Origin: SOKG01 sp964502665 | GTDB taxonomy: Bacteria; Chloroflexota; Dehalococcoidia; SZUA-161 | Assembly (NCBI GenBank): GCA_964502665.1 | Contig: CAZCXP010000009.1 | Coordinates: 1 to 30,812 of the forward strand | Direction of reading: 5' to 3' | Length of the DNA stretch: 30,812 bases | Part shown: positions 1-8,580 of the stretch, one piece after another | Numbering within the stretch: the stretch's first letter is position 1 | Layout: each line of letters opens with the position of its first letter | The notes under the pieces: generated by a model | What the model saw: only the letters and a program-made list of their open reading frames with translations | Told to the model about the DNA's origin: nothing | Database searches by the model: none | Program-made: the position numbers and the translations under genes

Positions 1-405
1 TACGCCTGCAGGTACACCCACGCCAACGCCCACTCCGACAGCGACACCAACACCTAGTCCCACGCCCACCATTACGACTACGCCTGCAGCTACACCTACG
101 CCAACGCCCACTCCGACAGCGACACCAACACCTAGTCCAACGCCAACAGCTACTCCCTACAAACCGCCTTACATACCTCCCATACCCACTCCTACATTAA
201 CACCAACGGTCACACCTACGCCAACTCCAACGCTTGTACCTACCCCATCTCCGACACCTACGCCAACTCCAACGCCTGCACCTACGCCGACACCGAGTCC
301 ATCTCCGACACCGACACCAACTCCAACGCTTGTACCTACGCCGACACCCACGCCGACGACTGCTCCCACCCCCACCGCCACACCCACACCTACGCCTGCT
401 GATGG
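1..405 (+). repeat. Thr-Pro-coding minisatellite (linker of the LTD protein)
   Basis: The stretch is built from CCN-ACN codons encoding a TP-rich linker. A 78-base unit (26 codons) beginning acgcctgcag at base 2 is repeated almost exactly from base 80; after that the repeat decays into shorter TP motifs. The same linker type recurs in the genes at 826, 1933, 16442 and 30163. The opposite strand produces long Gly-Val frames here, which are not genes. Confidence 0.9.
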
Positions 406-742
406 CGCTGGTGGTGTGCAAATAGTCGATATCTTCTATGATGGGCTTGTTCCCGAAGTGGAGTCGGATGAATATGTGGCTATCCAGAATCTGGGCAGCA
501 CATCCCAAAACATATTCGAATGGGTATTGCTAGACTTGTCGGACGGCTACCCCTTGTTCATGTTCCCGTACTATGTTCTGGAGCCCGGCGAAACCATCCG
601 TGTCTACACCAATGAGATTCACCCTGAGTGGGGCGGCTTCAGCTTCGGATATCCGGAGGAGATTTGGGACAATAGCGACCCTGATGTGGCTGCTTTGATT
701 GATATTACTATTTTGGAAGTGGTGTCAACGAGGAGCTATTAA
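2..742 (+). CDS. Secreted lamin-tail-domain (LTD) protein, 5' end outside the window
   Basis: The reading frame is open from base 2 to the TAA at 740-742, so the protein begins upstream of the window. The first ~135 visible residues are a Thr-Pro-rich linker. A C-terminal domain of ~108 residues follows, starting near GGVQIVDIFYDG. It carries hallmarks of the lamin-tail domain: SDEYVAIQNLG, a following W-x-L-x-D segment, LEPGETIRVYTNE, HPEWGGFSFG and IWDNSDPDVAAL. LTD domains are immunoglobulin-like folds found at the ends of bacterial exported proteins, where they are thought to anchor or bind. The catalytic or main domain, if there is one, lies outside the window. It is followed on the same strand by a lipoprotein gene 83 bases downstream. 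The domain call is fairly sure; the overall function is unknown. Confidence 0.8.
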   Translation, partial: TPAGTPTPTPTPTATPTPSPTPTITTTPAATPTPTPTPTATPTPSPTPTATPYKPPYIPPIPTPTLTPTVTPTPTPTLVPTPSPTPTPTPTPAPTPTPSPSPTPTPTPTLVPTPTPTPTTAPTPTATPTPTPADGAGGVQIVDIFYDGLVPEVESDEYVAIQNLGSTSQNIFEWVLLDLSDGYPLFMFPYYVLEPGETIRVYTNEIHPEWGGFSFGYPEEIWDNSDPDVAALIDITILEVVSTRSY

Positions 743-825
743 GAGCATATGAATCTCCCGGTTTGGAGGGTAACACCAAGCCCAGCCAGGCGGATTTGGA
801 GAGGGCGGCCAGTAGAGGAGGCATT

Positions 826-1893
826 ATGAGAAAGCTGGCGGTTTACTTAGTACCATTGCTGCTGCCGGCGCTTGTCATCGGTGCTATTGGCTGTGGTGGG
901 GAGGAGTCGCCCGCACCTACGCCAGCCTCCTCACCGACGCCTTCGCCAACGCAGCAGGCTGATGAGCCTATTGCCTTCCCCGATTCCAATCTTGAGGCAG
1001 CGATCAGAGAGGCAGCGGGCAAGCCTAGTGGAGATATCTACCAATCCGATCTAGCGGGTCTTGGGCTCCTTATCGCCATTGATCAGCACATCACCGACCT
1101 TACCGGCCTGGAATACTGCACTGGCCTGACGCAGCTCCATCTTTCAGTGAACCGGATAAGCGACCTCTCGCCACTCTCCAACCTCGCCAGCCTGACCGAG
1201 CTGTATCTCTTACAGAACGAGATAGTTGACTTCACCCCCCTCTCCAACCTCACCGGCCTGAGTGTGCTCTTCCTTGGGTTCAATCAGATAAGCGACGTTT
1301 CCCCACTGACTCACCTGAGCAGCCTTAGCGACCTTGATCTGGGGACCAACTCGATTGAGGATGTCTCGCCACTCTCGAACCTCACCAGCCTGACTGACCT
1401 GTGTCTCAACAATAACGAGATAGTTGACATCGCTCCCCTTTCCAACCTCACCAACCTGAGTGTGCTCTACCTTGGCGGTAACCTCATAAGCGATATCTCA
1501 CCACTCTCGAACCTGACCAGCCTGACTGTGCTGGCCCTTTGGGAGAACCCGGTAGGCGACCTATCTCCCTTATCCAGCCTGACCGGCTTGACCGAACTCT
1601 GGTTTGGCAACAACCAGATAGGCGACCTGTCGCCCCTCTCCAACCTCACCAGCCTGAGCAAACTCTACCTCGGGGGCAACCAGATAAGCGATATCTCCCC
1701 CCTCTCCAACCTCAGCGAACTCAGCGAAGTCTATCTCAGGGATAACCAGGTAAGTGACATCTCTCCGCTGCTAGAGAACAGCGGGCTCAGTGAGGGTGAC
1801 ACTCTGGATTTGACTGGCAACCCCTTGAGCACCACGGCGGTGGATGTTCACATTCCTCAGCTTGAGCAGAGAGGGGTGCAAGTCACATGGTGA
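826..1893 (+). CDS. Leucine-rich-repeat (internalin-type) lipoprotein
   Basis: The preferred start is ATG 826, preceded by agaggagg four bases away; the longer TTG frame from 763 lacks such a site. The 355-aa product begins with a signal peptide ending in a lipobox-like AIGC, with Cys23 as the expected lipidated residue. A Pro-Thr-Ser linker follows (about 28-45). After a ~40-residue cap there are ten consecutive 22-residue leucine-rich repeats (about 89-310) of the pattern ISDLSPLSNLTSLTELYLGGNQ-like, then a divergent capping repeat ending GVQVTW. Repeats of this length and pattern are typical of internalin-like LRR proteins that bind partners at the cell surface. It is probably exported and membrane-anchored. 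The ligand cannot be told from sequence. It sits between two other Pro-Thr-linked exported proteins on the same strand. Confidence 0.88.
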   Translation: MRKLAVYLVPLLLPALVIGAIGCGGEESPAPTPASSPTPSPTQQADEPIAFPDSNLEAAIREAAGKPSGDIYQSDLAGLGLLIAIDQHITDLTGLEYCTGLTQLHLSVNRISDLSPLSNLASLTELYLLQNEIVDFTPLSNLTGLSVLFLGFNQISDVSPLTHLSSLSDLDLGTNSIEDVSPLSNLTSLTDLCLNNNEIVDIAPLSNLTNLSVLYLGGNLISDISPLSNLTSLTVLALWENPVGDLSPLSSLTGLTELWFGNNQIGDLSPLSNLTSLSKLYLGGNQISDISPLSNLSELSEVYLRDNQVSDISPLLENSGLSEGDTLDLTGNPLSTTAVDVHIPQLEQRGVQVTW

Positions 1894-1932
1894 ACGTATG
1901 ACTAATCAACGCTGTCTTATTGGGAGGAGAAA

Positions 1933-3979
1933 GTGAGAAGAATCTGGCTGTTCGCAGTTGCTGCAATCTTGGTAACGATATTAGTGGCGAGTACTCCAGC
2001 ACATTCGGATACTTCCCTGCCTGAGGTAACGCCGACACCTACGCCAACTCCAACGCCGGCACCTGCTCCCATCCCATGGCGGATTTGGTTCAACTGGGGA
2101 ACCGCTTCTGGTGCAGTAACCATGTATGATCCCTGCTCCGGTCAACCTTTGGAAACCCCCGAATTTAGGCTGGGTGCATTAAACAATCCCGCTGCTTACG
2201 TGCGGGGCAATTCTATCACAGTGAAAGTGAGATTCATCTCCAAAGCCCCAGTTGAAACTCAAGTAGGAGCTACGGGTTCATTTGGTGGTCTTTCGCCACA
2301 GATGGTTGTGATTACGGATCCTCCGTTTGTTTCTGATTGGATAGAATTCACCACGGTTGAGCCCATTCCTGATTCGATCGCAATACACAATGTTCGTTGG
2401 AGTTGGAGNNNNNNNNNNCGATACCGGACATCAGATCTATGCTCTGAACAAGAATCCGTTGACAAGCAAAGTCTACAGAGAGTTGGCTGAATGGACAACA
2501 GATTGGTGTACAGGTCTGCCGGATGATGCCAAAGCTCTGGCAGATGCTATCCTGAATGGCTTTGATGACACAGGAGTTATCAAGTATGGTTCCCCAGGAT
2601 GGGATACGGCCGAGATCCTGTGCACAGGCGATGGTATGTGCGGCGGTATGAAGGAAGTGTTCTACGATGCGCTTGGTACTCAAGGCATCCATGTCAGTAG
2701 GTTCTGTTATATCCTTAAGGATGTTAATCCGAGGACACCAGAACAGTGGCACGGAATCGTAGTTCAGGCGCCTGGCCTGGGCAGAACCGAGCCAACATTT
2801 TCAGACAGGACATGTCGCTGGGTGGATGAAGAATATCCTCTTCCGTCATACTTTGGTGACCTTTCACCCGGTGATGATGTAGCTGTGGAGACAAAGAAAG
2901 TATATACGTTCTATGCGCCCAATGACGGACATTGTGTTAACCTCCTCAGTGATAATGAGGAAGTCTATCTTTATGACCTATCGTTCGGAACGGGCCCGTG
3001 GCCTGATACTTTTGACTCAATACCTGCCTCTGGCTATTATCAAGGAGAGGAGCTGCATGATTTCAGGGCGAACTATCATGATTATGCTGTAGACCACATG
3101 CAGGGGAAGGTTTATTACCGAAACAGATGGGGTAAGTTCAGGATAGGAACATACTTCGACGTTGAGTCCTTAATTATTCCTGACAAAGTCCTTGGTCAAG
3201 ACCAAATGCAATACTACTTGAGCGTCGTAGACGGCGTCCCCTCAACTCGATCGATGCCAGAGGCTGCAGATGATGAGGTCGATGGGGACTTGCTTGTGCT
3301 GCTGGATGATGAGACTGCGCCTGTTCATCTGCAACTTGTCAACGACAAGATTCTATCGCTGGAATGCAGTGCGGGAAATGAGGAATTCTTGGTGCGGTTG
3401 CTTCAAAGACAAAGCGACGTTGAGCTAGCACCGGAAAGTGGACCTCCCGGAGCGATGCCTCCGCTTGAGATGCTTAAAGGCGCTGCTATTGCTAAGCTGG
3501 CGGAGTGGGGGGCAAAAAACAGAATCCCTGAGATTCAACAAGTAGCCCATACTACAACCGACCAGCTTCTCAGAGATATAGCACAGGAAGCTTGTGATAC
3601 CCTGAGTGATGATAGACTGACAGCGCAAAGAAGTTTTGAAGGAAGCGTTGATACAGACTTGTTGGTGTTGGTCGAGGATGAATCTGCGCCTGTTAACTGG
3701 TTAGTTATCAGAGACAAGGTCCTTTCCTTGGAAGGTGATGACGCTCACAAGGACTTCTTAGCTCGGCTACTGGCGCGAGAAGCGGAGCTTGAGCTAACGC
3801 CAGGAATTGAACTTCCAGGTGCAATGCCTCCGCTGGAAATGCTGAAAGCCGCTGCCATTATGAAATTGCAGGACTGGGGTGCTGAGGATAAGATTCCTGA
3901 GATTCAACAAGTAGCCGACACTACAACTCACCAGGTTCTCAGAGATATAGCGCGGGAAGCTGTTAATGATCTGAGGTAA
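1933..3979 (+). CDS. Exported transglutaminase-like protein with duplicated C-terminal module (broken by an assembly gap)
   Basis: The start is GTG 1933 behind gggaggaga. A signal peptide (about residues 1-25) and a short Pro-Thr linker precede a beta-rich segment that runs into the N run at 2409-2418. After the gap the frame continues from base 2420 in another phase to the TAA ending at 3979. The true missing length would have to be a multiple of three to keep one frame, so I treat this as one gene. Past the gap, GDGMCGGMKEVFYDALGTQGI resembles the Cys-containing helix of transglutaminase-like cysteine proteins. A downstream QWHGIVVQ could supply the His. The C-terminal ~230 residues are two copies of a module with period 123 residues (DLLVLL..DETAPV.. 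then PPLEMLK and IPEIQQVA motifs). The transglutaminase-like call is moderate; the substrate is unknown. Two frames could also reflect a real frameshift hidden by the gap. Confidence 0.6.
2409..2418. other. Assembly gap of 10 N
   Basis: Ten undetermined bases interrupt the transglutaminase-like gene. The coding phase differs on the two sides, so the N count is probably arbitrary rather than measured. Confidence 0.99.
3281..3979 (+). repeat. Intragenic tandem duplication (period 369 bases, 123 codons)
   Basis: Copy 1 begins at 3281 (coding DGDLLVLLDDETAPV) and copy 2 at 3650 (coding DTDLLVLVEDESAPV). Shared later blocks include PGAMPPLEMLK, IPEIQQVA and LLRDIA/VLRDIA. The second copy ends with the gene. 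Protein similarity is high but the DNA has diverged, so this is an old domain duplication and not an assembly artefact. The helical PPLEMLK to LRDIA part looks HEAT-like, though I cannot assign it firmly. Confidence 0.85.
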
Positions 3980-4162
3980 ATAGAACTCATGTCTTGTGAA
4001 GCAAAGACTGGGATTTGAGGTGATAGCAGCTCCTTTTTGAGGCTGAATGATTCTACGTATCCGTTCTCCCATGGATTCCGCTGCTACTTCAAGTTTCGCA
4101 CAGTCCCCTGCGCCCAGACAGCTTCTGACCTGGCCTCTTGCCCCGCCATCTGGACTGAACGG

Positions 4163-4192
4163 GAGGAGCCTCGGCTACAGCCGAGGCTCCTC
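4163..4192. terminator. Perfect 14-bp hairpin between convergent genes (probable bidirectional terminator)
   Basis: Bases 4163-4176 pair perfectly with 4179-4192 around a two-base AC centre; gaggagcc and its complement ggctcctc lie at the outer ends of the stem. It lies between the + gene ending at 3979 and the - gene ending at 4270, where a shared terminator is expected. There is no strong T tract on either side, so it may be a stable 3' stem rather than a classical intrinsic terminator. The rest of 3980-4269 holds nothing else I can support. Confidence 0.5.
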
Positions 4193-4269
4193 GCATCGTT
4201 TCCCAACAGCGGGCTATTTCTTCTTGGTATGCATGCGAATGCTGCTGCCCATCGCCGGGCTCGAGTTCA

Positions 4270-4728
4270 CTAGTAGGGAAGGATGGTGACTACACTGTAT
4301 GCTGAACCGACATCAGTGGCGACAATCTCGATACCGTACCCATACGATGGCGTTGGATTCCAATCTGTAATGCCAAAAGGACTTATAGTGTTGCCACAAT
4401 AAGGGTCGGCCTGGGCATACGTATTCACAATCGCTTTTTCCGGCAGGTCAGAGTATGCGAGTACAAACAATACAGTGGCCTTACTCCAACACTCACCGCC
4501 AAAATACGCCCAGTAGCCAACAACCTCGCCGCCCCAGGGGTCTGAAACGCGACAGCTAGTCACAGGACTGAGAGCTTCATCCAAAACCGAGCAAGTCATT
4601 GCCGCGCCGACATCTGCTTGCGCATCTCCTACGCCGTTTACTGGACCCTGGGCAAACGCGATACCTGACGTCGCTATGATCGCTAAACTCAGCAAAGAGA
4701 CTAAAGCGATCAAACGTAACCTTCTCAT
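4270..4728 (-). CDS. Small secreted protein of unknown function
   Basis: The preferred start is the ATG at 4728, which has aaggag six bases upstream. A longer frame beginning with TTG at 4782 adds a charged 18-residue leader and is less likely. The 152-aa product opens with a clear signal peptide: MRRLRL, a hydrophobic stretch, then cleavage near AFAQG. The mature part of ~125 residues has four cysteines, suggesting up to two disulfides, and several Tyr/Trp-rich beta-like stretches ending VVTILPY. I recognise no family. It stands alone, with its own promoter candidate ~220 bases upstream, and converges with the gene ending at 3979. Confidence 0.7.
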   Translation of the reverse strand: MRRLRLIALVSLLSLAIIATSGIAFAQGPVNGVGDAQADVGAAMTCSVLDEALSPVTSCRVSDPWGGEVVGYWAYFGGECWSKATVLFVLAYSDLPEKAIVNTYAQADPYCGNTISPFGITDWNPTPSYGYGIEIVATDVGSAYSVVTILPY

Positions 4729-5220
4729 TCTCTTCTCCTTTCTTTCTAGTCTTTCCAGCGCCTTAGTTCGAACCGCGGTCAAAATGACCCCTTCCTAAAT
4801 GACCTGTTTACCTGTTTTTAGTGAAAATCCACCTCCTTTTGTTTGTCATTCACGAGACCAAGCCACTTGTAGTCCCACTGGGGTCTTCTCGTCACAGCGA
4901 GGAGAGCGAAGATTTGTTGCTGACACTTAGTGAAGTCGTGTTACTCTTTTGTACAATAAGCAGGGGTCATTGTCAATAGACGTTTCTTAACATTAGTTAC
5001 CGTTTTCTAATGTTTTTGGCGCAATGTTCGTCTTTTATCCACATTCCCCACTTTTCTTCCCAATGTTCCAAATGCCTCGGCTTTGCTGTATGGCGGTATT
5101 AGCATGAAGGTTGATTGCTTTCGCTTCTTGCCTTCGGTGAGCACTTAGCTTCGTGACTAAAAAGGTCGGCCCAAAATCACATATGGCCCCTGTGAATGAA
5201 AGCAATCCGCCTGGTTGAGC
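4729..5220. other. 492-base intergenic region
   Basis: It holds the promoter at 4948-4976 and its long transcribed leader. Within the leader is the palindrome ggtca-aaa-tgacc (4777-4789). Beyond the promoter is an AT-rich inverted repeat, aacattag (4989-4996) with ctaatgtt (5007-5014). No open reading frame with a credible start is seen. No clear terminator for the glycyl radical enzyme gene ending at 5221 was found. Confidence 0.6.
4948..4976 (-). promoter_or_regulatory. Sigma70-type promoter for the small secreted protein
   Basis: On the minus strand, TTGACA (4976-4971) and TACAAA (4953-4948) are separated by exactly 17 bases. Transcription would start near 4940, giving a leader of roughly 210 bases before the ATG at 4728. 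Confidence 0.6.
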
Positions 5221-7626
5221 CTACTTCCCATGACCGAACTCTGTTCTCGCGATAATATCATCCTGAATAGACTTGCCCAAGTCTGTGAAGAAGGCACTGT
5301 ACCCGGAGACTCTGACCACCAAATCGGTATACTCTTGGGGGCGCTTTTGGGCATCTTCCAGCGTTTGGCGGGAGACCACGTTGAACTGCAGGTGCATGCC
5401 CCCTAAAAGGAAATACGTCTTGACCAACGAGGCAATCTTTCTTAACGCGTCTTCATCCTGAACCAGGTAGGGAAGGAGTCTGAGATTCAAGGAATTCCCG
5501 TTGGATATTAGTCTGTGCTCCAGCTTGGCTGCGGACTTGAGCACCGCCGTTGGCCCGTTTTTCTCCCGGGCATTGACTGGCGATACCCCGTTTGATATCG
5601 CTTCTCCTGCCATTCTCCCATCGGGGGTGGCACCCAGGAACAGGCCGTCGAGGACATGGGTTCCGTAGGAGTAGAATGACGGTCTGAAGCGCCCTCCCCT
5701 GATGCTCTGGTGCTTGGTCACCTCCTCACAGAGGAGCTTGGCAATCTCCTTCGCCAGGAGGTCTACGTAGTCGTCGTCGTTTCCGTACTTGGGAGCTCGG
5801 TTGATTAGCAGATGTCGCACGTCATCTTTTCCTTGGAAGTTGGTTTCCAGCAGCTCAGCTAGCTCCGACATAGTGAGCACCTGGTCATCGAAGACGAGCT
5901 TCTTGATCGCTGCCAGCGAGTCGGCAGCAGTGCCCAGCCCCCTTGCTGTGATTGAGCCAAAGTTGTAGAGCGCTCCACCATCCGTTGCGTCCTTGCCGCT
6001 TTCAACACAGCCCGTCAGAGTGGCGGAGACGAACGGTGCGGGGAATTCCGCTTGGTAGATAGTATCCTTCACGTTGGTCGCATCGACTGCAAAGTTCACA
6101 TTATGCTCCAGCTGCTTGCGGAAGGCATCCATTACCTCATCGAAGGTCTTGAACCTTGTGGGATCTCCTGTGCGAAGCCCCTGCCCTCCCATCAGGCGAT
6201 AACCCCCATTGGTGAGCACCATCTCTAAAACCCCTCCGAGCTTGAGATCGTTGCCACCGGTGCAGGCAAAGCTGTCCCCAGAGCCGGTAGGCTCAACGCA
6301 GCCAACGATGGCGTAATCCCTAGCGTCTTCCAAGCTATATCCGTCGCTGAGCAACGCTGGAATGATTGCTTCATCGTTGTAGAATGCCTGTCCTGAGGTT
6401 GACCTGTAGACCCGGCATGCCCTCAGCAGGAAATCCTCAGTGGTCTTGCTATGAATCCTTATCGCCAGGTTGTTGATGACGGCCTTCAGTCGCTCGGATG
6501 CTTCCAAGATCATGTAGGACAATTCGTTGGTAGCATCCTTGCCATCTCGGGTCTGGCCGCCTATGGTTATTGGCTGTGGGCTTGTGCCCAGTGTGCTTGC
6601 AACCTCGAGCCCAGCTTCAGGCAGCAACAGTATGTTTGATGTCAGCTTGAGTTCTAGCTCCTCAATAAGCTCCTGAGCCTCTTCTTTGGTGATTATCCCC
6701 TCCGCAACATCTCTTCTGTAGAATGGATAGAGGTATTGATCGATCCTTCCCAGGGCGAAGGTTGCAGCCATACCATAGCTGATTTGGGCGATTACCTGGG
6801 TAAACCACAGGCACTGCATTGCTTCATAGAATGTCCTCGGGGGGTTGGCGGGAACCCATCGACAACTCTCCGCTATCCTTTGCAACTCATCTCTTCTGTT
6901 CGGATTTGCTTCCTTCCTGGCCAGTTTCACTGCCTCCTCAGCAAACCTGCCAGCGAAAGCGATGGCGGCCACTGAGCAGATGGTCACCGCCTGGAGGAAG
7001 TCGGCCTTCCTTCTCGCATCAGGATTTTCCGTTTGCAGTCTCTCCAGGTGCTCGGCTGCCTTCTCCTTGATTCCGTTGAAACCCTGACGCATCACGTTCC
7101 CGTGTCCCAACACCAGATGGCCTTGGACGTCGAATATGTCCGTGGCCAGGTTTGGGCAATTTCTATCGATTTCGCCGAGGCCTTTCACTTTCATCAAGCC
7201 CTTTTCGGCCCATAGGGAGGCTTTCTTGTCTCGGACCGTTCGCCCCTTCCAGTAGGGAAGAATTTCCTCCCTCAACACTTTCTTGTCATCGTCGCTTATC
7301 ATAAAAGGGCGTTTCCTCTTTCCCATTGTGTCCATCTCCAGCTCCAGGACAGCGCTAATGTCGCCACGCTCAACGGGGATTACTCCAGCCAGGCGCTTGC
7401 TCGTTCTGTTGCCAACAATCAGTTCGTCTTCGTCGATGTGGATGGTCATCTCGGCAAGCGTCTTGGCCAGGGCCTTTGCTGCCCTGATAGCTGGTGGCTG
7501 CCCTTCTGTTTCCTGATAGCTGCTTGTATAGAGGCGCGCTCTCTCGACACAAACCTCATAAGGCGAGGAAAGCAGCTTCTGCTTCATTCGCTCGACCCTA
7601 GAACGAATCGTCCCTGGCGTTTCCAC
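5221..7626 (-). CDS. Glycyl radical enzyme, PflD/glycerol-dehydratase-like (annotated as pyruvate formate-lyase family)
   Basis: The 801-aa length is normal for the family. The N-terminus (RVERMKQKLL, SPYEVCVERARLYT, ELIVGNRTSK) matches the PFL-like domain. The active-site thiyl loop is VGCVEPTGSG, with Cys443 and the Cys-x-Glu pair Cys443/Glu445. That pair is typical of the dehydratase/lyase branches (glycerol and diol dehydratases, choline lyase) rather than true pyruvate formate-lyase, which has adjacent cysteines. The C-terminal glycyl radical loop is VRVSGYSAFF, with Gly775 as the radical site. Such enzymes need a radical-SAM activase and are destroyed by oxygen once activated. No activase lies in this window. 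The substrate is unknown. The start is GTG 7626 with a weak gaggg upstream. It lies 30 bases behind the 181-aa gene and is probably co-transcribed with it. Confidence 0.88.
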   Translation of the reverse strand: METPGTIRSRVERMKQKLLSSPYEVCVERARLYTSSYQETEGQPPAIRAAKALAKTLAEMTIHIDEDELIVGNRTSKRLAGVIPVERGDISAVLELEMDTMGKRKRPFMISDDDKKVLREEILPYWKGRTVRDKKASLWAEKGLMKVKGLGEIDRNCPNLATDIFDVQGHLVLGHGNVMRQGFNGIKEKAAEHLERLQTENPDARRKADFLQAVTICSVAAIAFAGRFAEEAVKLARKEANPNRRDELQRIAESCRWVPANPPRTFYEAMQCLWFTQVIAQISYGMAATFALGRIDQYLYPFYRRDVAEGIITKEEAQELIEELELKLTSNILLLPEAGLEVASTLGTSPQPITIGGQTRDGKDATNELSYMILEASERLKAVINNLAIRIHSKTTEDFLLRACRVYRSTSGQAFYNDEAIIPALLSDGYSLEDARDYAIVGCVEPTGSGDSFACTGGNDLKLGGVLEMVLTNGGYRLMGGQGLRTGDPTRFKTFDEVMDAFRKQLEHNVNFAVDATNVKDTIYQAEFPAPFVSATLTGCVESGKDATDGGALYNFGSITARGLGTAADSLAAIKKLVFDDQVLTMSELAELLETNFQGKDDVRHLLINRAPKYGNDDDYVDLLAKEIAKLLCEEVTKHQSIRGGRFRPSFYSYGTHVLDGLFLGATPDGRMAGEAISNGVSPVNAREKNGPTAVLKSAAKLEHRLISNGNSLNLRLLPYLVQDEDALRKIASLVKTYFLLGGMHLQFNVVSRQTLEDAQKRPQEYTDLVVRVSGYSAFFTDLGKSIQDDIIARTEFGHGK

Positions 7627-7656
7627 CTTCTTTCCCTCTTGTCAGATGATTGTAGG

Positions 7657-8202
7657 CTAGCCTGGCCGGGTCAAGGCGCAGAGCACGAAATAGACGAGAA
7701 GCGAGTATTCTTTTTCCCAAGGGAATTTATGATACCCCTGACCGAGAAAGACACCATCTTCGATCTTTCGGAGTTCATCAATTGTGCCAAACATAGGCGA
7801 TGGAAACGGGGCATAGACCAAAGCAAGACACTGGTCTTGGTCAAACATCGACTCCTTGATGCAGGTATCAAAGGAGAATCGACGGGGTAGCAGCCGATTC
7901 TGATACAGGTTGAGTCCCTTCCCTGTCGTGTCTTCATCGAAGCGAGTGACGAATCTCTTTCCAGTCCAGCGGGCAGAAGGGTTATCGAAGCCAATGCGTG
8001 TAAGTAGTTTCATCCGCCACGAAGTCTTGGGATTCCATGCCAGGAAACTACCTGCGGTGTCTCCTTCAAGCTCTTCAAAAGAGGGTGTCTTGCCTTCCTT
8101 GAACAACCAATGAAGGTCATCAAAGGAGTATCCTCTCAATTTAGCCATAATTGCTTGAGCATTCTCCCTGGAATGGCGTTGTACAGCCACAGTAGCAGAC
8201 AT
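7657..8202 (-). CDS. Conserved hypothetical protein (DUF4334/GXWXG-like architecture, weak)
   Basis: The ATG at 8202 has an excellent aaaggaggg site upstream, so the longer upstream frame is rejected. The 181-aa product is soluble. Its layout is a helical opening with FDDLHWLFKEGKTPSFEELEGDTAGSF, a central KRFVTRF strand, and a C-terminal half with CLALVYAPFPSPMF, DELRKIEDGVFLGQGY and LLVYFVL. This order (short helix, EL-x-G-x-x-x-G, then a lipocalin-like barrel ending in an ...DELR..DG.FLG.. strand) recalls small ligand-binding proteins of the GXWXG/DUF4334 kind. I cannot confirm membership. It directly precedes the glycyl radical enzyme gene, which suggests a related role. No catalytic residues are obvious. 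Confidence 0.65.
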   Translation of the reverse strand: MSATVAVQRHSRENAQAIMAKLRGYSFDDLHWLFKEGKTPSFEELEGDTAGSFLAWNPKTSWRMKLLTRIGFDNPSARWTGKRFVTRFDEDTTGKGLNLYQNRLLPRRFSFDTCIKESMFDQDQCLALVYAPFPSPMFGTIDELRKIEDGVFLGQGYHKFPWEKEYSLLVYFVLCALTRPG

Positions 8203-8298
8203 ATTTGATAACCCTCCTTTCAGGCTCTCCGCAGTGCCACCCGATAGTGGACAGGGGCGAACTCGGTCTTCTCCAAATGCGCCTGGACGGGCGTAATC

Positions 8299-8327
8299 AT
8301 TAAACCCCTTCCCCCAATGTATGGTAA
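8299..8327 (-). promoter_or_regulatory. Possible promoter of the 181-aa protein / glycyl radical enzyme unit
   Basis: On the minus strand, TTACCA (8327-8322) and TTTAAT (8304-8299) are 17 bases apart. Transcription would begin ~90 bases before the ATG at 8202. The -35 box matches only four of six consensus bases. Confidence 0.3.
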
Positions 8328-8580
8328 CACAAGAAGTCCGTAGTGCAATACAGTAGCAATGGAAGAAAGGGGGAGCACGCGCAAACAGCCACCTTTGAAC
8401 ACAGCATGAAGCACTGCGGAGCCCCCTTGTCGTGACTCCCCCATAAGGGCTACGAAAGAACAATATCTACCAGGACTATTTCCTCATTGACTGAGAACAA
8501 TGCAGCCCTTACTCTGAATCTGATAGCGTATGCCTGTCTGAAAAGACTCGCACGATGTGCAGATGAAGTGGTGGAGAGGT

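Noticed and set aside
1..405. Repeat array considered as CRISPR or tandem regulatory repeats
   Set aside because: The units are coding, in frame, without unique spacers, and encode a typical Thr-Pro linker.
169..508. Gly-Val-rich and Arg-rich frames on the minus strand over the Pro-Thr repeat (also at 16708-17034 and 30237-30812)
   Set aside because: They are the complement of CCN-ACN linker codons inside real + strand genes. They have no ribosome sites and no family features.
4037..4289. Two overlapping + strand frames of ~80 aa between convergent genes
   Set aside because: They run through the 14-bp palindrome, lack ribosome sites and have no recognisable domain.
4989..5014. AT-rich inverted repeat followed by Ts, considered as a terminator
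   Set aside because: It would work on the + strand, where no gene ends nearby. The stem is only 8 weak pairs.
8220..8444. Minus-strand frame ending HLEKTEFAPVHYRVALRRA just before the ribosome site of the 8202 gene
   Set aside because: The ending looks protein-like, but the upstream part does not, no start or ribosome site is seen, and I recognise no family. It could be a decayed fragment but I cannot support it.
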